Assembly: GCF_009711125.1 (NCBI RefSeq)
Contig: NZ_WMIB01000003.1
Coordinates: 124,001 to 188,000, forward strand
Length of the DNA stretch: 64,000 nt
DNA from: Metabacillus mangrovi
GTDB taxonomy: Bacteria > Bacillota > Bacilli > Bacillales > Bacillaceae
Reading direction: 5' to 3'
The notes beneath the pieces are model-generated. The model ran no database searches, had not been told where the DNA came from, and worked only from the letters and a program-made list of their open reading frames with translations. The translations under genes and the position numbers were made by a program. Positions 48,817-59,205 of this stretch are shown here, in pieces (positions within the stretch are counted from its first letter, which is position 1; every line of letters begins with the position of its first letter).

Positions 48817-49577
48817 ACGATAAGAAGCCGCTTGAAGGGAAAAGGATCTTGGTAACAAGAGAGCGAAGCCAGGCGGCTTCTTTCGTGCGTCTGCTTGAAC
48901 AAAACGGCGCCGTTCCGGTCATATGCCCAATGATTGAATTCAGGCCGGCCGGAAATGAACAAACTATTTTAAACGTGCTTGGCCGTCTGGACGCCTATGA
49001 CTGGCTCATTTTCACAAGCGCCAACGGTGTACGGTACTTTGAAGCATTTATGAAGCAAGGGCGTTTTTCGGTTCCGGAAAAAATCCGGACGGCTGCGGTC
49101 GGTGTTAAAACTGCCGAATGCCTCGAAGCAATCGCCATCAAACCAGACATCATACCCGATAAATTTTCAGGCGAACAGCTGGCAGAAAAGCTTGCAGGAG
49201 CTGTGAAGAAGGGTGAGCGTGTTTTAATCATACGCGGAAACCTGTCCAGGCAGGCTGTTTACAAGAAGTTGAATGACATTCAGATCGCTGCAGAAGAACT
49301 GGTCCTTTATGAAAATAAACCGGTCCGCGGCAATGAGCAGGAGCGTACTAAACTCCTGCTGGATGCGGATTACATCACATTCACAAGCCCTTCCATCGCC
49401 GAAGCCTGCCTGAAGCTTCTGGAGGAAGCAGAAGCGCCGTTCCCGGTTTTTGCGTGCATTGGAGACGTAACAGCTGAAACGGTCAGAAAATACGGGTATG
49501 ATGGGCTTATAGCCCGTCCTTTCACTGGAGAAGGACTCGTACAGGCCATGATTGCCCATGCAAACAAGGAGGAATAG
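48813..49577 (+). CDS. hemD: Uroporphyrinogen-III synthase
   Basis: A 254-residue HemD. It is a poorly conserved family, but [13 protein letters not shown]-type opening (ILVTRERS), [33 protein letters not shown] and [14 protein letters not shown] are typical. It closes and inverts ring D of hydroxymethylbilane. It begins in the hemC stop (ATGA) and hemB follows after 2 bases. Confidence 0.94.
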   Translation: MNDKKPLEGKRILVTRERSQAASFVRLLEQNGAVPVICPMIEFRPAGNEQTILNVLGRLDAYDWLIFTSANGVRYFEAFMKQGRFSVPEKIRTAAVGVKTAECLEAIAIKPDIIPDKFSGEQLAEKLAGAVKKGERVLIIRGNLSRQAVYKKLNDIQIAAEELVLYENKPVRGNEQERTKLLLDADYITFTSPSIAEACLKLLEEAEAPFPVFACIGDVTAETVRKYGYDGLIARPFTGEGLVQAMIAHANKEE

Positions 49578-49579
49578 AA

Positions 49580-50557
49580 ATGGATTTGCAATTTGCCAGA
49601 CACCGCAGACTTCGCTCAAGCGAAGGGATGCGCGCGATGATCCGCGAGACGTTTTTGCGTCCGGAGGATTTCATTTACCCGATATTTGTTGTAGAAGGAG
49701 AAAACAAACGGAACGCGGTAGCGTCCATGCCCGGAGTGGAACAGGTTTCCCTAGACCACCTGAACTCTGAAATGCAGGAGCTCGTGGATCTGGGTATCCG
49801 CTCTGTTATTGTTTTCGGCGTACCCGGAAATAAAGATGCTGTCGGCTCAGAGGCTTACCATGATCACGGGATTGTTCAAAAAGCGATTCGTCAAATCAAA
49901 GAGAATTTCCCTCAGCTCGTAGTCGTCGCGGACACGTGCTTATGCCAGTATACGGACCATGGCCACTGCGGAGTGATCGACAACGGGAAGATCCTGAATG
50001 ACCCGACCCTTGACCTGCTCGCCCGCACTGCTGTCAGCCAGGCCAAAGCAGGGGCGGATATCATCGCACCTTCCAATATGATGGATGGATTTGTTGCCGC
50101 AATCCGCAAAGGACTGGATGAAAACGGCTTTGAGGACGTACCGGTGATGTCCTATGCCGTTAAATACGCCAGTGCTTTCTACGGCCCGTTCCGCGATGCC
50201 GCCCACAGCACCCCGCAGTTCGGAGACCGGAAAACGTACCAGATGGATCCTGCCAACCGTGCTGAGGCAATGAGAGAGGCAGAATCAGATGTCCTTGAAG
50301 GCGCTGATTTCCTCATCGTAAAGCCGGCACTATCCTATCTGGATATTATGCGGGACGTGAAAAACAGCTTCAACCTTCCGATTGTAGCCTACAATGTAAG
50401 CGGAGAATACTCCATGATCAAGGCCGCTGCGCAAAACGGTTGGGTCGACGAGCGCGCCATCGTTCTTGAAAAATTAACGAGCATGAAGCGGGCCGGAGCC
50501 GATCTGATTATTACGTATCACGCAAAGGATGCAGCTCGCTGGCTGAAGGAGCAGTAA
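49580..50557 (+). CDS. hemB: Delta-aminolevulinic acid dehydratase
   Basis: A 325-residue porphobilinogen synthase. The zinc cysteine set [15 protein letters not shown] marks a Zn-dependent form. The two active-site lysines are Lys195 in SYAVKYAS and Lys248 in [10 protein letters not shown]. It condenses two aminolevulinates to porphobilinogen. The ATG follows AAGGAGG at the end of hemD. Confidence 0.97.
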   Translation: MDLQFARHRRLRSSEGMRAMIRETFLRPEDFIYPIFVVEGENKRNAVASMPGVEQVSLDHLNSEMQELVDLGIRSVIVFGVPGNKDAVGSEAYHDHGIVQKAIRQIKENFPQLVVVADTCLCQYTDHGHCGVIDNGKILNDPTLDLLARTAVSQAKAGADIIAPSNMMDGFVAAIRKGLDENGFEDVPVMSYAVKYASAFYGPFRDAAHSTPQFGDRKTYQMDPANRAEAMREAESDVLEGADFLIVKPALSYLDIMRDVKNSFNLPIVAYNVSGEYSMIKAAAQNGWVDERAIVLEKLTSMKRAGADLIITYHAKDAARWLKEQ

Positions 50558-50583
50558 AACGATAAAGATAGGGGCGATTGCAA

Positions 50584-51870
50584 ATGAGAAGCTATGAAAA
50601 ATCGAAGCAGGCATTTAAAGAAGCGCAGCAGCTGATGCCGGGCGGCGTAAACAGTCCGGTTCGCGCTTTTAAATCTGTTCACCTTGATCCGATTTTTATG
50701 GAGCGGGGAAAAGGGTCCAAAATCTATGATATCGACGGCAACGAATACATCGATTATGTTTTATCATGGGGGCCGCTGATCCATGGCCACACGAACGATC
50801 AGGTAGTCGAAGCGATTAAAAAAGTGACGGAATCCGGGACGAGCTTCGGGGCTCCTACTCTTGTCGAGAATGAACTCGCTAAGCTTGTCATTGACAGAGT
50901 GCCTTCTATTGAAATCGTGCGGATGGTAAGCTCCGGAACAGAAGCGACAATGAGTGCTCTCCGCCTGGCAAGAGGCTACACCGGCCGGAACAAAATTGTG
51001 AAATTTGAAGGCTGCTATCACGGACATGGAGATTCTCTGCTGATCAAAGCAGGCTCAGGCGTTGCCACTCTAGGACTTCCCGATAGCCCCGGGGTGCCTG
51101 AAGGAGTCGCTAAAAATACCATTACCGTGCCATACAATGACCTGGAAAGCATCCAGGCTGCGTTTAAAGAATTCGGTGAAGACATTGCCGGAGTCATCGT
51201 TGAGCCTGTAGCGGGCAACATGGGAGTCGTGCCGCCGCAGCCGGGCTTCCTGGAAGGCCTGCGTGAAGTGACGGAGCAATACGGTTCCCTCCTGATTTTT
51301 GATGAGGTTATGACCGGCTTCCGCGTAGACTATCAATGTGCCCAGGGCTACTTCGGTGTCACCCCGGATCTGACTTGCCTCGGCAAAGTCATCGGCGGCG
51401 GTCTTCCTGTCGGCGCCTACGGAGGCAAAGCGGAAATTATGGAACAAATTGCGCCGAGCGGTCCAATCTACCAGGCAGGAACGCTCTCCGGCAACCCGCT
51501 CGCCATGACAGCCGGCCTGGAAACCCTTCGCCAGCTGACTCCTGAAAGCTATCAGGAGTTTTCCAGAAAAGCAGATCTGCTTGAAACAGGACTGTCAGAA
51601 GCAGCTGTTAAGCATGGGGTCCCGCATACGATTAACCGTGCCGGCTCCATGATCGGACTCTTCTTTACAAATGAGCCGGTCATCAATTATGAAACAGCCA
51701 AAAAATCAGACCTCGAATTCTTCGCCGGCTATTACAGAGAAATGGCAAACGAGGGCGTGTTTCTGCCGCCATCCCAATTCGAAGGACTGTTCCTTTCCAC
51801 CGCTCATACGGATGAGGACATCCAAGCGACTGTTGCTGCGGCCGAAAAAGCGTTCAGCCGATTGAAATAA
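50584..51870 (+). CDS. hemL: Glutamate-1-semialdehyde 2,1-aminomutase
   Basis: A 428-residue PLP aminomutase. I start at ATG 50584 ([11 protein letters not shown]), which matches the family and follows AGGGGCG; the in-frame TTG at 50578 is less likely. The catalytic lysine is Lys268 in [29 protein letters not shown] and [10 protein letters not shown] bind the cofactor; [10 protein letters not shown] is typical. It produces 5-aminolevulinate and closes the hem operon. Confidence 0.97.
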   Translation: MRSYEKSKQAFKEAQQLMPGGVNSPVRAFKSVHLDPIFMERGKGSKIYDIDGNEYIDYVLSWGPLIHGHTNDQVVEAIKKVTESGTSFGAPTLVENELAKLVIDRVPSIEIVRMVSSGTEATMSALRLARGYTGRNKIVKFEGCYHGHGDSLLIKAGSGVATLGLPDSPGVPEGVAKNTITVPYNDLESIQAAFKEFGEDIAGVIVEPVAGNMGVVPPQPGFLEGLREVTEQYGSLLIFDEVMTGFRVDYQCAQGYFGVTPDLTCLGKVIGGGLPVGAYGGKAEIMEQIAPSGPIYQAGTLSGNPLAMTAGLETLRQLTPESYQEFSRKADLLETGLSEAAVKHGVPHTINRAGSMIGLFFTNEPVINYETAKKSDLEFFAGYYREMANEGVFLPPSQFEGLFLSTAHTDEDIQATVAAAEKAFSRLK

Positions 51871-51872
51871 GG

Positions 51873-51903
51873 AAAAACCGCCCGCTGGAGGGCGGTTTTT
51901 TTG
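51873..51903 (+). terminator. Terminator of the hem operon
   Basis: AAAACCGCCC (51874-51883) pairs with GGGCGGTTTT (51890-51899) over GCTGGA, then T7. Confidence 0.93.
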
Positions 51904-51934
51904 TATGGAGATTGGAGGTGACGGGGTTTTAACG

Positions 51935-52193
51935 GCGGGGTCAGTCCCGCTCTGCTTTAACGCAAGCGGGGACAGAGACTTGCTGCTGTAACCCCTTTAG
52001 TAGCAAGGGTTTGCAGAGATGGTGCCGGAGCTTTAGTACGGTAGAGAAAGTGGGGACTGGCACGGTGCCAGTCCCCTGCTGCTTTAACGGAGCGGGGGAC
52101 GGAGGCTTGAGTCTGTGAACCCGTTTATACCAAGGAATCGCAGAGTCGGTGCCGGAGCTTTAGTGCTTTATCAGAGCGGGGGACTGACCCCGC
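51935..52193. repeat. Paired ~129-bp palindromic element, locus 4
   Basis: Units 51935-52063 and 52065-52193 share GCTTTAACG, AGCGGGG, GGTGCCGGAGCTTTAGT. The junction is a perfect palindrome (GGGGACTGGCAC, G, GTGCCAGTCCCC). The outer ends GCGGGGTCAGTCCCGCTCTG and CAGAGCGGGGGACTGACC are inverted repeats apart from two extra bases. It lies between the hem terminator and spoVID. Closest in sequence to locus 2. Confidence 0.92.
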
Positions 52194-52311
52194 TCTATCC
52201 AATTAGCTGTGCCTTGACCCCATTTCCAGCCCGGAGCCTAACCTCAAAGTTCTTTTTCGCCTCGTTCGTTCATAAATTAGGAGTGTCAGTCTTATGAAAG
52301 GGGGAAACAGC

Positions 52312-53298
52312 TTGACACAGGATGCTGCGTTGCATTTTTCTGTTGAAGAGTCTGTGTGGTTCCAAAAGGGACAGGAAGTATTTGAACTTCTATCGATTTC
52401 TCTGGATCCGAATATAGCAATCGAAGAGCACGATCAATATGTTTCCATTAGAGGGGCGCTTCAGCTTACGGGTGAGTACCGTCCGGTGCTGAATCCGGAG
52501 GCGGAGAGCGAGGAGTTTGAGTTTTCGGCAGCAAGGTTTGTGCAGGAGGTCACGGTCCGCGAGGATGGAACCCATGAGCTGATTCACCGTTTTCCGGTGG
52601 ATATCACGATTCCGAAAAACCGGATTGAGAGGCTGGAGGAAGTGTTTGTCTCGATTGATTCGTTCGATTACGATCTGCCGGAGACGAAGTGTCTGAAGCT
52701 TTATGCCGATCTGTCCATTACGGGAATCGGTGAGAGCAGGGAGTATGGGAACGTCCAGGCCATCGAAGAGGTGCAGGCGTACGAGGCGGAAGCGCGTGCA
52801 GAGGAGCAGCAGGAAGAAGGCGGCTTCGAGGAAGAAGCGGCCCGCTCTGAAGAGGAAAAAGAAGAGGCCTTTGAAGAGCTGTATGCTTTCAGGGGAGAAG
52901 AACAGGCGGTTCTGTACGAAGAAGAAGCAGAAGCTGAATACCCGGAAATCGAGATAGAGGTACGCAGGCAGGCGCATGAAATTGAAGAGATCCAGCCTCT
53001 TTATGCAGAGAAACAGAAGCAGGCACCTGCAGCGGAGCAGCGGTCTGAACGGAATGAGCAGCAGCAGGCGCAGGCCGAGAACTCTTTGCTGCTGACGAAA
53101 CTGTTCGGACGGGAGGATGAGGAAGAGCAGGCTAAGCTGAAAATCTGCATCGTCCAGCAGGGAGATACGATCGATGCGATTTGCGAACGGTATGCCGTGA
53201 CGTCACAGCAGCTGATCCGGGTCAACCATCTGGCAGCGGACAAAGAGGTATATGAAGGACAGACGCTTTATATTCCGCAATACGCCGCCAGCAAATAA
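52312..53298 (+). CDS. spoVID: Spore coat assembly protein SpoVID
   Basis: A 328-residue morphogenetic protein. I choose TTG 52312 (MTQDAALHFSVEES) because AAAGGGGG lies 7 bases upstream and the N-terminus then matches B. subtilis SpoVID; an in-frame ATG at 52294 would add six residues. The N-terminal domain (about 8-150; SVEESVWFQKGQEVFELLSISL) is followed by a glutamate-rich stretch of low complexity (about 155-260) and a C-terminal LysM domain (about 278-325; VQQGDTIDAICERYAV and EGQTLYIPQ). It lets the coat encase the forespore by linking SafA and SpoIVA. A hairpin separates it from ysxE. Confidence 0.93.
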   Translation: MTQDAALHFSVEESVWFQKGQEVFELLSISLDPNIAIEEHDQYVSIRGALQLTGEYRPVLNPEAESEEFEFSAARFVQEVTVREDGTHELIHRFPVDITIPKNRIERLEEVFVSIDSFDYDLPETKCLKLYADLSITGIGESREYGNVQAIEEVQAYEAEARAEEQQEEGGFEEEAARSEEEKEEAFEELYAFRGEEQAVLYEEEAEAEYPEIEIEVRRQAHEIEEIQPLYAEKQKQAPAAEQRSERNEQQQAQAENSLLLTKLFGREDEEEQAKLKICIVQQGDTIDAICERYAVTSQQLIRVNHLAADKEVYEGQTLYIPQYAASK

Positions 53299-53306
53299 CC
53301 ATTTGA

Positions 53307-53333
53307 AAAAGCTGAGGCAGCTCAGCTTTTTTC
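53307..53333 (+). terminator. Hairpin between spoVID and ysxE
   Basis: AAAAGCTGAG (53307-53316) pairs perfectly with CTCAGCTTTT (53321-53330) with a T6 tail, a good terminator that ysxE may escape only in part. Confidence 0.85.
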
Positions 53334-53362
53334 CATGACATATTGAATAGCGGGGAATTTGT

Positions 53363-54379
53363 ATGGAGGATTTTCAAGCAATCCTGGATCAGTATCAAGT
53401 CAAACTTGAATTTGCCGAGCAGCATAGTCCGAGGCTGGTAAAGGTGTATTCACCTCAGGGAACGTTCGGGTTAAAGTCTTTAAGGAATTCAAGGACGAAG
53501 GATTTTGCGGAGCGGGTCCGATCGGTATATGAAAACGGCTATACCCATCTTGTGCCGATTTACCGGAATGTGTACGGATCGCTCGTAACAGCAGGAAAAG
53601 AGAGCTATTATTATCTCATGCCATGGCTTCCGGATTCGCAGGCTGATGAACGCAGCGCCAGACACGATTACTTATTTAAAGAGGCGGCGAGTCTGCACCG
53701 CCAGACCGTTCAGGAGATCAAGCTGCAGGGCGGAGAAGCGGAAGCGGGCTTTGAGGCCATGAAAAAGAAATGGGAAGACCAGAAGAATGCGTATGAGGCT
53801 TATGTAGAGCAGTGTGAGAAGCAATGGTATCTGTCGCCGTTCGAGCTGCAGGCTGTCACGTATTTTACGGAAACAGCACGAGCAACAGACTTTGCCATTG
53901 AGAAGCTTGAAGAATGGAATGAAGCGATGAAGGAGCAGGAGACGGTCCGGACCGCTTTTAACCATGGCAGTCTGTCTGTCCAGCATGTGGTGTATGACTC
54001 AAGCGAGAAAAGCTACCTGCTGAATTTTGAAAAAGCACACCGTGCTCCGCCTATGAATGATTTGCTGCAGTTTTTTAACAAAACGTTCCGCACCTACCCG
54101 ATCCGCTGTGAAGAATGTGTAGACTGGTTTTATACGTATCAGAAGAACTTCCCGTTCAGAAAAGAGGAAATGCCGCTCTTTATCAGCTATCTCGCTTATC
54201 CTGAAGCGGTCTACCGGATCGTACTCTCTCCGGACCATCAGAACAATAAAGGCTCGCAGCTCCAAAAGAACCGGGAGCTGATCAAAGCATACTGGTACTT
54301 TAAAAACAACGAGTACTTTGTGATGAGGCTCGTGGACATCGAAAATAAGAAAAAGGCTGAAGCGCAGGCAGAGGGATGA
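53363..54379 (+). CDS. ysxE: Spore coat-associated kinase-fold protein YsxE
   Basis: A 338-residue protein of the CotS/YsxE group, which has an aminoglycoside phosphotransferase-like fold. GTFGLKSLR near the N-terminus stands where the kinase beta-3 lysine would be, and TAFNHGSLSVQHVVYD is in place of the catalytic HGD loop with the aspartate replaced, so activity is doubtful. It lies behind spoVID as in B. subtilis, where YsxE is found in the coat. The start is the ATG after GCGGGG. Confidence 0.9.
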   Translation: MEDFQAILDQYQVKLEFAEQHSPRLVKVYSPQGTFGLKSLRNSRTKDFAERVRSVYENGYTHLVPIYRNVYGSLVTAGKESYYYLMPWLPDSQADERSARHDYLFKEAASLHRQTVQEIKLQGGEAEAGFEAMKKKWEDQKNAYEAYVEQCEKQWYLSPFELQAVTYFTETARATDFAIEKLEEWNEAMKEQETVRTAFNHGSLSVQHVVYDSSEKSYLLNFEKAHRAPPMNDLLQFFNKTFRTYPIRCEECVDWFYTYQKNFPFRKEEMPLFISYLAYPEAVYRIVLSPDHQNNKGSQLQKNRELIKAYWYFKNNEYFVMRLVDIENKKKAEAQAEG

Positions 54380-54398
54380 TTTCATTCCTCTTTTTGCG

Positions 54399-54590
54399 TT
54401 ACAGCCATTCCATATGAAAGGACAGGGCCAGAAAAATCAGAGCAGCAAGCAAAATGACGTCAAAGGCGGTCGGGAAGATTAACGTCCGGACACCCTGGAA
54501 AATCGTCAGCGGGATAATAAACTGGACCGCTGTTACCCTTAACTCCTTCACCCAAGGCGGAACGGAATAGGAGCTGAATCTTTTTCTCAA
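54399..54590 (-). CDS. Hypothetical 63-residue membrane protein
   Basis: A short minus-strand gene between ysxE and the valS leader. The start is TTG, and AGAGGTGAT lies at good spacing before it. The protein has a basic N-terminus (MRKRFSSYSVPPWVKELR), then two hydrophobic spans (about 20-38 and 43-60). No family is recognised. The strong Shine-Dalgarno and clean membrane topology support a real gene. Confidence 0.72.
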   Translation of the reverse strand: MRKRFSSYSVPPWVKELRVTAVQFIIPLTIFQGVRTLIFPTAFDVILLAALIFLALSFHMEWL

Positions 54591-54696
54591 TGTGCATCAC
54601 CTCTGAATGTAGTGGAGCCTAACGTATAATCAATGTATGAACAGAACCGCTGCTTGTGCATGGGAGGTATAATTTAATAAAAATAGGGGGAAGATG

Positions 54697-54726
54697 TTGA
54701 CGGAAAAAACATTTTTATAATACTAT
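54697..54726 (+). promoter_or_regulatory. Candidate promoter of the valS leader
   Basis: TTGACG (54697-54702), an 18-base spacer and TACTAT (54721-54726). A perfect TATAAT at 54716 is too close to this -35. The precise -10 is unsure. Confidence 0.5.
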
Positions 54727-54734
54727 TATGAGTA

Positions 54735-55006
54735 GATGCGAAACTGAATATGCTAAAAGCTTTGAAAGGGAAGAGTACAGGCTTGCCGCGCCAAAAGAGA
54801 GGGAGATCATCAGCTGAAAGATTTCCCGGGAAAGCGGAACTGGAAGGTCGCCCTTGAGCAGTTTTTCTGAACTCCTTTAGTAGGAAAAGCCGGCGCAGGC
54901 CGTTAAAACAGTTAAGAGCACAGGGATATGCTTTATTTCCTGTGAAAAAAGGTGGTACCGCGAAATCAGCTCCTTTCGTCCTTTTGGATGGGAGGAGTTT
55001 TTATTT
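54735..55006 (+). promoter_or_regulatory. T-box leader of valS, valine type
   Basis: Stem I is followed by GGAAGGTCGCCCTTGAGC, in which GTC (54847-54849) is the valine specifier. The T-box motif AAGGTGGTACCGCGA is at 54949-54963, and a terminator pairs CTCCTTTCGTCC (54970-54981) with GGATGGGAGGAG (54986-54997), then T-rich sequence. Uncharged tRNA-Val should cause antitermination. Confidence 0.93.
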
Positions 55007-55032
55007 TGGCTATAAATAGGAGGAACCCGAGA

Positions 55033-57675
55033 ATGAATGAGCAGCAGCATAACCTGCCGACTAAATACGACCCGAGTGCAGTAGAACAGAACCGCTACCA
55101 GTTCTGGCTGGACGGAAAATATTTTGAAGCAGAGAACGACCAGGAAAAACAGCCGTACACGATTGTCATCCCGCCGCCGAACGTAACCGGAAAGCTTCAT
55201 TTGGGGCATGCATGGGATACAACGCTTCAGGATATCCTGACGCGGATGAAACGGATGCAGGGATATGATGTTCTTTGGCTTCCGGGCATGGACCATGCAG
55301 GGATTGCCACCCAGGCGAAGGTGGAAGGAAAGCTGAAAGAAGAAGGAAAGTCCCGTTATGATCTTGGCCGTGAGGCGTTCGTTGAAGAAACGTGGAAGTG
55401 GAAGGAAGAATATGCGTCTCATATCCGGGAGCAGTGGTCGAAGCTTGGCCTTGGGCTGGACTATTCCCGTGAACGCTTTACTCTTGATGAAGGTCTTTCC
55501 AAGGCGGTACGTGAAGTGTTTGTAACGCTTTATAATAAAGGACTGATCTACCGCGGGGAATACATCATCAACTGGGATCCGGCAACTAAAACGGCTCTTT
55601 CTGATATCGAGGTCATTTATAAAGATGTACAGGGAGCGTTTTATCACATGCGTTATCCTCTTGCAGACGGAAGCGGGCACATTGAAATCGCCACGACACG
55701 TCCTGAGACCATGCTTGGGGATACAGCAGTTGCGGTTCACCCTGAGGATGAGCGCTATAAGCACCTGATCGGCAAGATGGTCACTCTTCCGATCACCGGC
55801 AGAGAGATTCCGATCGTAGGCGATGATTATGTGGATATGGAGTTTGGATCAGGCGCTGTAAAAATTACACCGGCCCATGACCCGAATGACTTTGAAATCG
55901 GCAACCGCCATGATCTTCAGCGCATTCTTGTAATGAATGAAGACGGAACGATGAATGACAAGGCCGGGAAATATGAAGGCATGGACCGTTTTGACTGCCG
56001 CAAGCAGCTTGTCAAGGACCTCCAGGAGGAGGGTGTTCTTTTCAAAATTGAAGATCATCTTCATTCAGTGGGACACAGTGAGCGCAGCGGGGCAGTAGTG
56101 GAGCCTTACCTGTCTACCCAGTGGTTCGTTAAAATGCAGCCGCTCGCCGATGCAGCAGTCGAACTGCAGCGGTCCGGAGAAAAAGTGAACTTTGTGCCCG
56201 AGCGCTTTGAAAAAACGTACTTGCACTGGATGGACAACATCCGCGACTGGTGCATCTCCAGACAGCTTTGGTGGGGCCACCGTATACCGGCATGGTATCA
56301 TAACGAAACCGGTGAAGTGCACGTCGGGCATGAGCCGCCGCTCGACCCGGAGAACTGGAAACAGGATGAAGATGTGCTGGATACGTGGTTCAGTTCAGCA
56401 CTATGGCCGTTCTCTACGATGGGCTGGCCGGATGAGGAATCGATTGATTATCAGCGCTTCTATCCGACCGATGTACTCGTAACAGGCTATGATATCATCT
56501 TCTTCTGGGTTTCACGGATGATTTTCCAGGGTCTTGAATTTACCGGGAAGCGCCCGTTCAATGACGTTCTGATCCATGGACTGGTGAGAGACGAGCAGGG
56601 ACGCAAAATGAGCAAGTCACTAGGAAACGGCGTCGATCCGATGGAAGTGATCGAACAGTACGGTGCCGATGCCCTGCGCTACTTCCTTGCGACAGGTAGC
56701 TCACCTGGACAGGATTTGCGCTTTAGCTTTGAAAAAGTGGAGTCTACGTGGAACTTCGCCAATAAAATCTGGAACGCATCCCGATTCGCACTGATGAACA
56801 TGGACGGTCTTAAATACGAAGATATTGACCTGAGCGGGAAAAAATCCGTTGCGGATGAATGGATCCTGACCAGACTGAACGAAACGATCGAACAGGTGAC
56901 AAAGCTTGCCGACCGCTACGAGTTCGGCGAAGTCGGCCGTGTGCTGTACAACTTTATCTGGGATGATTTCTGTGACTGGTACATTGAGATGGCAAAAATT
57001 CCGCTGTATGGCGAGGACGAAGCAGCTAAACATACGACCCGTTCCATTCTTGCCTATGTTCTTGACCAGACATTGAGACTGCTGCACCCGATCATGCCGT
57101 TCATCACCGAAGAAATCTGGCAGAGCCTTCCTCACGAGGGAGAATCGATTACAGTAGCAAAATGGCCGGAAGTGAACGAGAAGCACACCAATGAACAGGC
57201 TGCAGCGGACATGAAGCTGCTCGTTGAAATGATCCGTTCTGTCCGGAACATCCGTGCAGAAGTAAACACGCCGATGAGCAAGCAGATCACGCTGAAAATC
57301 AAAACGAAGAATGAAGAAATCGCCGCACGTCTTGAAAGCAACCGTTCTTATCTGGAGCGATTCTGCAACCCTAGCTCTCTTGAGATCGGCACAGACCTTG
57401 CTGCGGATGACAAAGCGATGACCGCAGTCGTTTCAGGGGCGGAACTGATCCTGCCGCTTGAAGGACTGATCAACATGGAGGAAGAAATTAAACGCCTCGA
57501 AAAAGAGCTGGATAAGTGGAAGAAGGAAGTAGACCGTGTGCAGAAAAAGCTCAGCAATGAAGGGTTTGTAAAGAAAGCACCTGAGAAGGTCATTGAAGAG
57601 GAACGCGCAAAAGAAAAAGAGTATACGGAAAAATACAACTCGGTCCTTTCAAGAATAGATGAACTGAAAGGCTGA
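55033..57675 (+). CDS. valS: Valyl-tRNA synthetase
   Basis: An 880-residue class I synthetase, the B. subtilis length. I start at ATG 55033, preceded by AGGAGGAACC; an open frame upstream lies in the T-box. The HIGH motif is HLGH within [14 protein letters not shown] near residue 55. The editing domain includes [17 protein letters not shown], and KMSKS is intact near 525 ([11 protein letters not shown]). The C-terminal coiled coil (about 810-880) is typical of ValRS. Controlled by the valine T-box. folC follows. Confidence 0.98.
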   Translation: MNEQQHNLPTKYDPSAVEQNRYQFWLDGKYFEAENDQEKQPYTIVIPPPNVTGKLHLGHAWDTTLQDILTRMKRMQGYDVLWLPGMDHAGIATQAKVEGKLKEEGKSRYDLGREAFVEETWKWKEEYASHIREQWSKLGLGLDYSRERFTLDEGLSKAVREVFVTLYNKGLIYRGEYIINWDPATKTALSDIEVIYKDVQGAFYHMRYPLADGSGHIEIATTRPETMLGDTAVAVHPEDERYKHLIGKMVTLPITGREIPIVGDDYVDMEFGSGAVKITPAHDPNDFEIGNRHDLQRILVMNEDGTMNDKAGKYEGMDRFDCRKQLVKDLQEEGVLFKIEDHLHSVGHSERSGAVVEPYLSTQWFVKMQPLADAAVELQRSGEKVNFVPERFEKTYLHWMDNIRDWCISRQLWWGHRIPAWYHNETGEVHVGHEPPLDPENWKQDEDVLDTWFSSALWPFSTMGWPDEESIDYQRFYPTDVLVTGYDIIFFWVSRMIFQGLEFTGKRPFNDVLIHGLVRDEQGRKMSKSLGNGVDPMEVIEQYGADALRYFLATGSSPGQDLRFSFEKVESTWNFANKIWNASRFALMNMDGLKYEDIDLSGKKSVADEWILTRLNETIEQVTKLADRYEFGEVGRVLYNFIWDDFCDWYIEMAKIPLYGEDEAAKHTTRSILAYVLDQTLRLLHPIMPFITEEIWQSLPHEGESITVAKWPEVNEKHTNEQAAADMKLLVEMIRSVRNIRAEVNTPMSKQITLKIKTKNEEIAARLESNRSYLERFCNPSSLEIGTDLAADDKAMTAVVSGAELILPLEGLINMEEEIKRLEKELDKWKKEVDRVQKKLSNEGFVKKAPEKVIEEERAKEKEYTEKYNSVLSRIDELKG

Positions 57676-57684
57676 TTGGTTTTG

Positions 57685-57717
57685 GGTGGTCACAAACGTG
57701 ATCACCTGCTTTTTTAT
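57685..57717 (+). terminator. Terminator of valS
   Basis: GGTGGTCAC (57685-57693) pairs with GTGATCACC (57698-57706), one wobble, then a T6 tract. Confidence 0.85.
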
Positions 57718-57822
57718 TCGCTTTGCTAAAGCGGGGTGCTGACGGAGCGGAAAGCAAACGCCTGCCGGCTGCAATCAGCATCCAAGTTTTACAGAACTTA
57801 TACTAAAGGGAGGCAGACATAC

Positions 57823-59124
57823 ATGCTGCATACATATGAAGAAGCATTGCATTGGATTCACTCCCGGCTCCGCTTCGGAATCAAGCCGGGGCTTGAACGG
57901 ATGCAGGGAATGATGGAGAAACTCGGAGATCCCCACCTGAACGTTCCCGTCATCCATGTTGCGGGGACAAACGGAAAAGGCTCGACCGTTTCCTACATGA
58001 GGTCCATGCTCAATGAAGCAGGGTACAAGGCTGGAACCTTTACCTCTCCTTATCTGGAATCCTTTAATGAACGGATCAGTATGGACGGCATGCCGGTCAG
58101 CAGTGCTGATCTTGTCAGCATAGCCAACAAAGTGAAGCCTGCAGCAGAGGCAGTTGAAGCGGAAACCGGAGAGGCTCCGACCGAATTTGAGATCATTACA
58201 GCGATGGCTTTTTATTATTTTGGAGAAGTGAACCGGCCGGATTTTCTGCTTCTGGAGGCCGGTCTCGGCGGCAGGCTGGATTCGACCAACATCACAGAGC
58301 CGGTGCTGTCTGTCATCACGAATATCGGCTATGACCATATGAATATCCTCGGATCATCTATTGAAGAAATCGCTTTTGAAAAAGCGGGCATCATCAAACA
58401 GGGCATCCCTGTCGTTACAGGTGCGGAAAAAGGGAAAGGCCTTCAGCAGATTAAGGAGAAAGCAGCAGAAAGGCAGTCAGAGATCTATGCCCTCGGTGCT
58501 GACTTTTTCATAACGAAAGCTGCTTCGAATGCGGAGGGGGAGCGCTTCTCCCTTGCCGGCACCTTCGGTAAATGGGACAATCTGCAGATCAGCATGTTCG
58601 GTGCACACCAGACCGGAAATGCCTCCCTTGCACTTGCTGCACTCTCTCTGATGGAGAAAAAGGGGCACCTTAAACTGGATAAGAAAGCAGCGGAAACGGG
58701 CCTTTTAAAAGCAGCCTGGAGCGGAAGGTATGAAATCTTCAGCCGCTCACCACGGATCATTCTCGATGGAGCCCACAATAAAGAAGGGGCGGCAAGCCTT
58801 GCGGATACGTTGAAAAGGCATGAAGCGGGCAGGAAAATCCATTTGCTGTTCACGGCCCTTGAGGACAAAGAATACAAAAGCATGCTGGACATTCTGGGGA
58901 AAGCGGCTGACTGCATGTATGTCACTCAATTTGATTTTCCAAGAGCAGCAGAAAGCGATGCCCTTTTTCAGGCATGCCAATCACCATGCAAATCCGCAGT
59001 CCCTGATTGGAAAGCCTTCCTGGATTCATTTCCTCTGCAGCTTAAAAAAGATGAGACACTTGTGATATGCGGTTCTCTTTACTTTGTGTCGGAAGCAAGG
59101 TCCCATTTAAAAGTTTTCGGGTAA
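57823..59124 (+). CDS. folC: Folylpolyglutamate/dihydrofolate synthase
   Basis: A 433-residue Mur-ligase-like FolC. I start at ATG 57823 after AAGGGAGGC; the longer frame from 57736 has no ribosome-binding site. The P-loop GTNGKGST is at 48-55; FTSPYLESFNERI, EAGLGGRLDSTN and NIGYDHMNILG are family signatures; the C-terminal domain has ILDGAHNKEGA. It adds glutamate to folates. Confidence 0.95.
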   Translation: MLHTYEEALHWIHSRLRFGIKPGLERMQGMMEKLGDPHLNVPVIHVAGTNGKGSTVSYMRSMLNEAGYKAGTFTSPYLESFNERISMDGMPVSSADLVSIANKVKPAAEAVEAETGEAPTEFEIITAMAFYYFGEVNRPDFLLLEAGLGGRLDSTNITEPVLSVITNIGYDHMNILGSSIEEIAFEKAGIIKQGIPVVTGAEKGKGLQQIKEKAAERQSEIYALGADFFITKAASNAEGERFSLAGTFGKWDNLQISMFGAHQTGNASLALAALSLMEKKGHLKLDKKAAETGLLKAAWSGRYEIFSRSPRIILDGAHNKEGAASLADTLKRHEAGRKIHLLFTALEDKEYKSMLDILGKAADCMYVTQFDFPRAAESDALFQACQSPCKSAVPDWKAFLDSFPLQLKKDETLVICGSLYFVSEARSHLKVFG

Positions 59125-59138
59125 AAAGACCTAAATAA

Positions 59139-59169
59139 TTTACACAAACATCAGAAAATTTGCTAAAAT
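59139..59169 (+). promoter_or_regulatory. Candidate promoter of the GGDEF gene
   Basis: TTTACA (59139-59144), a 19-base spacer and TAAAAT (59164-59169), with an extended TGC before the -10. Confidence 0.5.
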
Positions 59170-59205
59170 ATAGAATAATCAGGTATAGGGGAAGGGGGAT
59201 TAGGT

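Noticed and set aside
52115-52297. 60-residue frame before spoVID
   Set aside because: It runs through repeat locus 4 into the spoVID start region and has no ribosome-binding site.
54952-55032. N-terminal extension of valS
   Set aside because: It begins inside the T-box motif and runs through the terminator; the ribosome-binding site and family N-terminus fit 55033.
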